Origin: Pseudomonadota bacterium
Lineage (GTDB): Bacteria > Desulfobacterota > Desulfobulbia > Desulfobulbales > Desulfobulbaceae
Length of the DNA stretch: 6,177 nucleotides
Reading direction: 5' to 3'
Assembly (NCBI GenBank): GCA_009782165.1
Contig: WQUH01000087.1
Span: forward strand, 1-6,177
The position numbers and the translations under genes were made by a program. Shown piece after piece: positions 1-5,187 of this stretch (the first letter of the stretch is position 1; each line of letters opens with the position of its first letter). The notes beneath the pieces are model-generated. The model had not been told where the DNA came from and did not search any database. It was given only the letters and a program-made list of their open reading frames with translations.

Positions 1-504
1 GATGCGCTCTGCGGCGAAGAGGGCGATGACATCCTGACTGGTGGAATCGGTGATGATTTCCTCGATGGCGGCGCCGGCGTCGATACCATGGTCGGCGGCA
101 GCGGTGACGACGTCTACGTTGTCGATAACATCGGTGATGTGGTGATGGAAAACCCGGACGAGGGCAACGATACAGTCAACGCCAGCATCACCTACACGCT
201 GGGTGCCACTGTCGAGAACCTGACCCTGACTGGTACTGACAATATCGACGGCACCGGCAACGACTTGAATAACATCCTCACCGGTAATGCCGGCGACAAC
301 AGTCTTTCCGGCGGTGACGGCGACGACTGGTTTTACGGTGGCGGCGGCAATGACCGGCTTGCCGGCGATGCCGGCGACGATACATTATACGGTGGAGACG
401 GTGATGACATCCTCGATGGGGGTGCTGGCAACGATGCGCTCTGCGGCGAAGAGGGCAACGACATCCTGACTGGTGGAATCGGTAATGATTTCCTCGATGG
501 CGGT
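1..504 (+). repeat. 432-bp higher-order direct repeat inside the RTX gene (copies of a 72-bp segment at 1-72 and 433-504)
   Basis: Bases 1-72 and 433-504 agree at 68 of 72 positions; the differences are at 25, 27, 52 and 72. The offset is 432 bp, exactly 144 codons, so the frame is kept. The match is at DNA level, including codon choice, which exceeds what a shared protein motif needs. It points to duplication or gene conversion of a whole spacer-plus-repeat module. The similarity drops after 504, where the second copy runs on into the terminal repeats. The left edge is cut off by the window. Confidence 0.8.
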
Positions 505-900
505 AACGGCGACGACATCCTGGCCGGTGGATCGGGCAACGATATTCTCAGCGGCGGCGCCGGTAACGATACCTTCGTTTTCGAGTCGATCCTCGACGGC
601 ATTGACAGCATCACCGATTTTACCAGCGGCCAGGACCGGCTGGAGCTGGCGCAGCGCGAGCTGAGCGATCTGCTGGCCGAAATGCGGGAAAATAATGGCC
701 TGCTGCCGGAATCGCGCTTTACTGCCAACAACACCGGCGCGGCGACGGACGCGAGCCAGCGCATCATCTACGACCTGAAGACAGGGGCGTTATGGTATGA
801 CGCCGATGGTTCCGGCCAGGGCGTGGCCACGCAGTTCGCCACCCTCAGCAACAAGCCAAACAACCTGAAGGCCAGCGACTTCTTTACCGCCGCCTCGTAA
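1..900 (+). CDS. RTX calcium-binding exoprotein, C-terminal part (5' end outside window)
   Basis: Frame 1 is open from the first base to the TAA at 898-900, giving 299 residues of a larger secreted protein. Visible codons 1-37 hold glycine/aspartate nonapeptide repeats of the GGxGxDxLx type. Codons 38-95 form a spacer module of the DTVNASITYTLG...VENLTLTG kind common in large bacterial calcium-binding proteins. Codons 96-190 hold about ten more nonapeptide repeats. Codons 191-299 are the terminal region (NDTFVF..., ITDFTSGQDRLEL, a RIIYD..TGALWYDADGSG stretch, final ASDFFTAAS), which matches the usual C-terminal target of type I secreted RTX proteins. In this family the repeats bind calcium and fold into a parallel beta-roll after export. 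The exporter genes start 334 bp downstream, so this is the probable cargo. No enzymatic or adhesive domain lies in the visible part, so its activity is unknown. A cysteine at codons 4 and 148 is unusual, as RTX proteins mostly avoid cysteine. Confidence 0.93.
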   Translation, partial: DALCGEEGDDILTGGIGDDFLDGGAGVDTMVGGSGDDVYVVDNIGDVVMENPDEGNDTVNASITYTLGATVENLTLTGTDNIDGTGNDLNNILTGNAGDNSLSGGDGDDWFYGGGGNDRLAGDAGDDTLYGGDGDDILDGGAGNDALCGEEGNDILTGGIGNDFLDGGNGDDILAGGSGNDILSGGAGNDTFVFESILDGIDSITDFTSGQDRLELAQRELSDLLAEMRENNGLLPESRFTANNTGAATDASQRIIYDLKTGALWYDADGSGQGVATQFATLSNKPNNLKASDFFTAAS

Positions 901-921
901 AGTCTTCCGGTATATCGCCCG

Positions 922-960
922 CGCCATGCCGTTTCCCGAAAGCGGCATGGCGTGGTTTTG
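922..960 (+). terminator. Intrinsic terminator after the RTX gene
   Basis: CGCCATGCCG at 922-931 pairs perfectly with CGGCATGGCG at 943-952. TTT at 932-934 extends the stem against AAG at 940-942 (one T-G wobble), leaving a 5-base loop at 935-939. A short T-rich tail, TGGTTTT, follows at 953-959. The hairpin begins 22 bp after the RTX stop codon, the expected place for a factor-independent terminator. The T-run is short and interrupted, so read-through into the exporter genes is possible. Confidence 0.72.
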
Positions 961-983
961 CCGACAATTAGCTAAAAAAAGTA

Positions 984-1062
984 GTCATTCTGCGCGAAGC
1001 GAAGCGAAGTCGCAGAATCCATTTAGGAAAAGACTGGATTCCGCGACTTCGCGCGGAATGAC
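984..1062. repeat. Composite palindromic intergenic repeat, unit 1 (GTCATTC...GAATGAC)
   Basis: A 79-bp imperfect palindrome bounded by GTCATTC (984-990) and GAATGAC (1056-1062). Each arm also folds on itself: ATTCTGCG/CGCAGAAT in the left arm and ATTCCGCG/CGCGGAAT in the right arm. The left arm carries an extra GAAGC-type iteration (GCGAAGCGAAGCGAAG, 994-1009) that the right arm lacks. This resembles the GTCATTC-bounded repeats seen between genes in many bacterial genomes, often suspected of being non-autonomous mobile or REP-like. No coding function is supported. Confidence 0.75.
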
Positions 1063-1071
1063 GCAAAGAAT

Positions 1072-1156
1072 GTCATTTCGACCGCGAGCGAAGCGTGGCG
1101 GGAGAAATCTCAGCGAAGGAGCAGAGATTTCTCGTCGCTACGCTCCTCGAAATGAC
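1072..1156. repeat. Composite palindromic intergenic repeat, unit 2 (GTCATTTCGA...TCGAAATGAC)
   Basis: An 85-bp palindrome with perfect 10-bp outer arms, GTCATTTCGA (1072-1081) and TCGAAATGAC (1147-1156). Perfect 10-bp inner arms follow, GAGAAATCTC (1102-1111) and GAGATTTCTC (1124-1133). Between them GAGCGAAGCG (1086-1095) pairs with CGCTACGCTC (1136-1145) with one mismatch. It starts only 9 bp after unit 1 and shares the GTCATT/AATGAC ends but has a different core, so the two are related classes rather than copies. Confidence 0.75.
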
Positions 1157-1233
1157 AAGGGTTGGTAGTTGTATGTCCAGCAATTCAATTACGGTTTAAT
1201 AACTTTTCCTTCTTTCTTCATCATCCACTTCCC
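1157..1233 (+). other. Leader of the exporter gene, without a clear promoter or Shine-Dalgarno site
   Basis: This 77-bp stretch is richer in A and T than its surroundings, and its last 30 bases are nearly all pyrimidine plus a few A. TTTAAT at 1195-1200 could serve as a -10 element, but no acceptable -35 box lies 16-18 bp upstream; TTGTAT at 1169-1174 would need a 20-bp spacer. No purine-rich ribosome-binding site precedes the ATG at 1234. A promoter here is plausible because the terminator at 922-960 separates the exporter from the RTX gene, but I cannot place it. Confidence 0.35.
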
Positions 1234-3759
1234 ATGGACCAACCCGCCTTTTCCTCCTCCGCTTCTCTCTTCGCCTGTGCCCGGCATGTGGCCAAGCTGC
1301 GCGGCTATGCGGAACTGGAAGAGGCGCTGGCCGATTTGCTTGCCGCCAGGTCTGCCGCCGGCTTACCGGAGAGCATGGAGACCATCCGGCAAACGGCAAG
1401 GACGTACCGCCTGGCCGCCGAGGCGCGGCGGTTGAAGCCGGAACTACCCTTGCCCCCAGCGGTGGTGGAATTGAAAAGCGGTCGTTTCCTGGTGTTGCTC
1501 GAAAACGGGCATAACACGGTGACGCTCTACGACGCCCAGGCCGGCGCCGAGGCACGCGGTGCCGAGACGCATGGCGTCGAAGCGCAGACGGCCGATCTCG
1601 CCGCCTTCCTCGATGCCTGGACGGGCGGCGCGCTGATGTTCGACGCCGTCAATACCGCCTTGGCCTGTTTTGTCCTGGCGGCGCGGGAACACCAGATCGA
1701 ACTGACCCCGGACCGCCTGGCCCATGAATATGGGCTGGGCAAGGACGAGATCGCGCCGGCCCTGTTTTTGCGCATGGCCAAAGAACAGGGATTACAGGCG
1801 GGATTGAAGCGCCTTTCCTGGAACGACCTGGCGCGGCTCGATAAAGCCTGGCCGGTGATCGCGGTGATGAAAGACGGCGGTCATATGCTCTTGGGCGGGA
1901 TGCGCGATGACACCTTGTTTTGCTTTGATCCACTGGCGCCGGCGGGCTGGCAGCGGCTGAGCCGCGAGGAGTTCGCGCCGCACTGGAGCGGCAGGCTGTA
2001 TCTGTTGAAACGCTCATGGAAGCTGTCCGACCCGGAGCAACCGTTTGGCCTGCGCTGGTTTCTGCCGGAGATCCTCAAGCAGAAGGCGGTGTTTTTCGAC
2101 ATCGCCCTGGCCGTGCTGTTTGTTTCGGCTATCGCCCTGGTGACGCCGATCTTCTTTCAGATCGTCATTGATAAAGTCTTGGTCAATCAGGCGCTGACGA
2201 CACTGCATACGCTCGGCATCGGTATGGCCGCTGCCCTGATCGTCAACGCCGCTCTCGATTTCCTGCGCGACTACTTGCTCTTGCACGCCACCAACAAGAT
2301 CGACCTGCGGGTGACGGGCCGCACCTTTCGCCATCTACTCAGCCTGCCGCTGCAATTTTTTGAACGCATGACCGCCGGCGTCGTCACCCAGCATATCCAG
2401 CAGACCGCCCGCATCCGCGAGTTCCTGACCGGACAGGTCTTTCTCACCATGCTCGAGACGGTGTCGCTGTTCGTCTTTTTGCCCTTTCTCTTTTTCTACA
2501 GCGTCAAACTGACCGCCATCGTCCTCACCTGCACGGGACTGATCGCCGCCATCATCGCCGCCCTGATCGTGCCGTTCAAACGGCGGCTGAACGCCCTCTA
2601 CGAGGCGGAAGGCAAGCGCCAGGCCATGCTGGTCGAGACCATCAACGGCATGGCCACGGTCAAGGCCATGGCCATCGAGCCGCTCCTCAGAGAACGCTGG
2701 GAAAACCGCGTCGCCAATGCTGTCGATATGCAGTTCCGCGTCGGGAAAATCTCGGTCACCGCCCGTTCGCTGACGCAATTTATGGATCGCTTGATGACCG
2801 TCATTATCATCTGGGTCGGCGCCGGCGCTGTCTTTGACGGCAGCCTGACCGTGGGCGCCCTGATCGCCTTTCAGATGCTGGCCGGTCGCGTCACCTCGCC
2901 CTTGGTGCGCCTGGTCGGCCTGATTCATCAGTACCAGGAGGCGGCGCTGTCGGTGCAAAAACTCGGCATCATCATGAACTCGCCGGCGGAATGGGGCGCC
3001 GGACGGCACGGGGCCAGGCCGAAACTGACCGGCGATATTGTTTTCGAGCGGGTCAATTTCCGTTACGCCCCGGATCTGCCCGATTCGCTGAGCGAGCTGT
3101 CGCTGACCATCCCGGCGGCCTCGGTCTTCGGCCTGGTCGGCCCCAGCGGTTCCGGCAAGACGACGCTGACCCGGTTACTGCAAAAGGTCTGCCTGCCGAC
3201 GGCAGGCACCATCCGCCTCAGCGGCTGCTATCTGAACGAAATCGATACCGCCCATCTGCGCCGCCGCATGGGTGTGGTTTTGCAGGAGTCCTTCCTCTTC
3301 CGCGACACAGTGGCCGGCAATATCCGCGCCGGCCAGGCCAAGGCCGGTCGTGAGGAGATCATCCGGGCGGCGGTCTTGGCCGGGGCCGACGAGTTCATTG
3401 TCAATCTGCCGCAGGGTTACGACACCATGCTCGAGGAAGGGGCAAAGAATCTCTCTGGCGGCCAGCGCCAGCGTCTGGCCATTGCCCGCGCCCTCTTGAC
3501 CGATCCGGAAATCCTGATTTTCGATGAGGCGACCAGTTCGCTCGACCCGGAGAGCGAGCGCATCATCCGTGAAAACCTGAAACAAATCGCGAGAAACCGC
3601 ACCGTCATCATCGTCTCGCACCGGCTGTCGATGCTGAAGGACGCCGACAATATTCTGGTGCTCGAACGCGGCAAAGTGGTTGGCCTCGGACCGCATCAGC
3701 AGCTTTTGACCAGTTGCCCGCTCTACAAAAAGCTGTGGACGCAGCAAATGGAACTGTAG
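1234..3759 (+). CDS. hlyB: Type I secretion permease/ATPase (HlyB type) with two tandem degenerate C39-like domains
   Basis: This 841-residue inner-membrane ABC exporter moves an unfolded RTX substrate out through a HlyD/TolC-type channel using ATP. Residues 11-134 and 136-258 look like two successive C39-peptidase-like domains. Neither has the catalytic Cys (Ala138 stands there in the second); the second keeps His217 and Asp232. The transmembrane domain spans about 285-550, with hydrophobic segments near 286-311, 325-349, 402-448 and 520-548. The ATPase has Walker A GPSGSGKT (636-643), Q-loop Gln684, signature LSGGQ (740-744), Walker B ILIFDE (760-765), D-loop SSLD (768-771) and H-loop His796. 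HlyB proteins are usually about 700 residues, so the excess is N-terminal. ATG 1234 is the first ATG in frame; the frame is open upstream to 1162, but only through palindrome-edge sequence with no ribosome-binding site. hlyD follows after 8 bp. The symbol is at family level. Confidence 0.95.
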   Translation: MDQPAFSSSASLFACARHVAKLRGYAELEEALADLLAARSAAGLPESMETIRQTARTYRLAAEARRLKPELPLPPAVVELKSGRFLVLLENGHNTVTLYDAQAGAEARGAETHGVEAQTADLAAFLDAWTGGALMFDAVNTALACFVLAAREHQIELTPDRLAHEYGLGKDEIAPALFLRMAKEQGLQAGLKRLSWNDLARLDKAWPVIAVMKDGGHMLLGGMRDDTLFCFDPLAPAGWQRLSREEFAPHWSGRLYLLKRSWKLSDPEQPFGLRWFLPEILKQKAVFFDIALAVLFVSAIALVTPIFFQIVIDKVLVNQALTTLHTLGIGMAAALIVNAALDFLRDYLLLHATNKIDLRVTGRTFRHLLSLPLQFFERMTAGVVTQHIQQTARIREFLTGQVFLTMLETVSLFVFLPFLFFYSVKLTAIVLTCTGLIAAIIAALIVPFKRRLNALYEAEGKRQAMLVETINGMATVKAMAIEPLLRERWENRVANAVDMQFRVGKISVTARSLTQFMDRLMTVIIIWVGAGAVFDGSLTVGALIAFQMLAGRVTSPLVRLVGLIHQYQEAALSVQKLGIIMNSPAEWGAGRHGARPKLTGDIVFERVNFRYAPDLPDSLSELSLTIPAASVFGLVGPSGSGKTTLTRLLQKVCLPTAGTIRLSGCYLNEIDTAHLRRRMGVVLQESFLFRDTVAGNIRAGQAKAGREEIIRAAVLAGADEFIVNLPQGYDTMLEEGAKNLSGGQRQRLAIARALLTDPEILIFDEATSSLDPESERIIRENLKQIARNRTVIIVSHRLSMLKDADNILVLERGKVVGLGPHQQLLTSCPLYKKLWTQQMEL
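1543..1587 (+). repeat. 15-bp tandem repeat, three copies, inside the exporter gene
   Basis: Three successive 15-bp units encode GAEAR, GAETH and GVEAQ at residues 104-118 of the ABC exporter. They sit in the loop between a predicted strand ending LYD (residue 100) and the WTG motif (129-131) closing the first C39-like domain. Such an in-frame minisatellite can expand or contract by slippage without breaking the gene. Confidence 0.6.
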
Positions 3760-3762
3760 GAG
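3758..3762 (+). promoter_or_regulatory. Ribosome-binding site of hlyD, overlapping the hlyB stop codon
   Basis: AGGAG at 3758-3762 overlaps the TAG stop of hlyB (3757-3759) and lies 5 bases before the ATG at 3768. This supports ATG 3768 as the start of hlyD and suggests that the two genes are translated in a coupled way from one transcript. Confidence 0.8.
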
Positions 3763-3767
3763 CTGTG

Positions 3768-5090
3768 ATGGATTTTCTCGACTATCAGCCCGACCCGGCC
3801 AGGATCGAGCGTAAGCCGGTGCCGGGCAAAATCCGCTGGGTGCTCTATCTGATTCTTCTGACCCTGGCCGGCGTCGTCTTGTGGGCGGCGTTGTTCAAAG
3901 TTGACCGCGTGGTGACGGCTGAGGGCGAACTGATCACCGATACGCCGGAGTTGATCGTCCAGCCGCTGGCCACCGCCGCCATCCGCGCCATCAAAGTCAA
4001 GGTCGGCGATGTGGTGGAGAAAGATCAAATACTCGCCACCCTCGACCCGACCTTTGCCGAGGCCGACGAAAGCCAACTGCGGGTGCGAGGGGTATCGCTC
4101 TCCGTGCAGTTGCGGCGCATCGAGGCGGAACTGCATGGCGCCGCTTTTACGCCAAAACCAGAAGAGGGCGAGCAGGGCAAGCTGCAAGAACAGGTCTTGC
4201 GCCAGCGCCGCTTAGCTGTGGCTCAGAACCGGCGGCTCAGCGACGACCAGGCCGCCGCCTTAAAGGCCAAATTGGAGCTGAACGCTGTCCAGCGCCAGGC
4301 TCAGGAGCGGCAGCAAAAAATCCTGCGTGACCTCGAAGGGACGGTGGCCAAACTGCCGCGCGACGAGGAAAACCGCCTGCGCCTGATTGACGCCGGTAAA
4401 TCCCGCGCCCAGGCCGAAGACGCGGTGCGGCAATTGCAAGCCGAAGAGCAGGTGACGCGCCGCGAGCTGGCCCAGGTCGAATCGACGTGGCAGAAGTTTG
4501 TCGAGGAGCGCAACCAGGAATTGGTTGAACATCAGGTGGAGTTGCGCAGCGAACTGGAAAAGATTGGTGACGAGCTGCGCAAGGCGTCGCGGATGCGTGA
4601 ACTGATTACCCTACGCGCCCCGGGAAAAGGCATCGTTTTGAAACTGGCCGGGCGCTCGGTCGGCTCGGTCTTGCAGCAGGCCGAGCCGTTCATCGTCCTC
4701 GTCCCCTATGACAGCCTCTTGGAAGCCGAGGTCAACGTCACCGGCAAGGATATTGGCCGTATCCGCCTGGGTGACAGCGTCCGCATCAAGCTTGACGCCT
4801 TCCCCTTTCAGCGCCACGGCGTTTTGCCTGGCGCGGTGCGCGTCATCGGCGCCGGCACCGATGCCCATGAGGGCCAGCAGCCACGGACGCCGCAGGAGGC
4901 GGAAGAAGGCCGGGTCTACAAAACCAGGATCAAATTGCTGTCGGCCACACTGCGCGATGTGCCGCCGGATTTCCGCTTACTGCCGGGGATGCGTGTGCGG
5001 GCCGAGATCAAGGTTGGCACCCGCTCGGTGCTGTCGTATTTCCTCTATCCGATTATTCGGGCACTCGACGAGAGCTTCCGCGAACCGTGA
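3768..5090 (+). CDS. hlyD: HlyD-family periplasmic adaptor of the type I secretion system
   Basis: This 440-residue membrane-fusion protein joins the ABC exporter to an outer-membrane channel, forming the periplasmic conduit for the RTX cargo. A short cytoplasmic N-terminus (1-22) is followed by one transmembrane helix (about 23-43). The first half of the lipoyl-like domain is near 63-95 (IKVKVGDVVEKDQILATLDP). A long charged Gln/Glu/Arg/Leu-rich coiled-coil hairpin runs from about 98 to 278. The second lipoyl half is near 281-313 (LRAPGKGIVLKLAGRSVGSV). A beta-barrel region follows, and LLPGMRVRAEIKVGTRSV (404-421) plus a hydrophobic tail form the typical C-terminus. The length is usual for the family. 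ATG 3768 is preferred over the upstream frame extension because of the AGGAG site; an in-frame GTG at 3765 adjoins it. No TolC-like gene is present, so the channel must be encoded elsewhere. The symbol is at family level. Confidence 0.95.
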   Translation: MDFLDYQPDPARIERKPVPGKIRWVLYLILLTLAGVVLWAALFKVDRVVTAEGELITDTPELIVQPLATAAIRAIKVKVGDVVEKDQILATLDPTFAEADESQLRVRGVSLSVQLRRIEAELHGAAFTPKPEEGEQGKLQEQVLRQRRLAVAQNRRLSDDQAAALKAKLELNAVQRQAQERQQKILRDLEGTVAKLPRDEENRLRLIDAGKSRAQAEDAVRQLQAEEQVTRRELAQVESTWQKFVEERNQELVEHQVELRSELEKIGDELRKASRMRELITLRAPGKGIVLKLAGRSVGSVLQQAEPFIVLVPYDSLLEAEVNVTGKDIGRIRLGDSVRIKLDAFPFQRHGVLPGAVRVIGAGTDAHEGQQPRTPQEAEEGRVYKTRIKLLSATLRDVPPDFRLLPGMRVRAEIKVGTRSVLSYFLYPIIRALDESFREP

Positions 5091-5187
5091 TTCCAGGAGA
5101 CAGGAAACGGGCGCCAGGTGCCAACAGCCTGTCCCCTGAAACCTGTTTCCTGACACCTGTAACCTGGCACCTGATCCCTGAACTTCC
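5091..5187. repeat. Inverted array of degenerate 7-bp units (CAGG / CCTG core)
   Basis: The 97-bp gap between hlyD and the lipoprotein gene is almost wholly a period-7 array. CAGG cores stand at 5094, 5101 and 5115, with a degenerate CGGG at 5108, all in 7-bp register. After a short break, eight units of NNCCTGN run without interruption from 5126 to 5181. The two halves are in opposite orientation and can pair: CAGGAAAC (5101-5108) with GTTTCCTG (5145-5152), and CAGGTGCC (5115-5122) with GGCACCTG (5166-5173). These pairings are staggered and cannot all form at once. There is no T-run, so a simple terminator is unlikely. The array takes the place where a ribosome-binding site for the next gene would be expected. 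Confidence 0.8.

Noticed and set aside
333..767. 144-codon open frame on the - strand inside the RTX gene
   Set aside because: The Ser/Pro/Leu repeats are the complement of the GGxGxD repeats, not an independent protein.
926..1168. 80-codon open frame on + across the intergenic region
   Set aside because: It runs through the terminator and both palindromic repeats. The arginine/serine-rich translation comes from the repeat sequence, and no ribosome-binding site or family motif supports a gene.
1231..2010. Active C39 peptidase domain (bacteriocin-type processing exporter)
   Set aside because: Neither of the two domains has the catalytic Cys at the expected place, and the cargo is an RTX protein rather than a double-glycine peptide. 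They are C39-like, not peptidases.
2335..3009. 224-codon open frame on the - strand inside hlyB
   Set aside because: It is fully contained in the transmembrane-domain coding region of a clear ABC exporter. The His/Asp/Gly-rich composition is typical of antisense to GC-rich coding DNA.
3714..3767. Upstream extension of hlyD by 18 codons
   Set aside because: It would overlap the hlyB 3' end with a TTG start lacking a ribosome-binding site, while ATG 3768 has AGGAG at good spacing and gives the usual short N-terminus.
5091..5187. CRISPR array
   Set aside because: The period is 7 bp with inverted halves and no spacer-sized unique segments.
5091..5187. Intrinsic terminator between hlyD and the lipoprotein gene
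   Set aside because: Pairing is staggered and imperfect and no T-run follows any arm.
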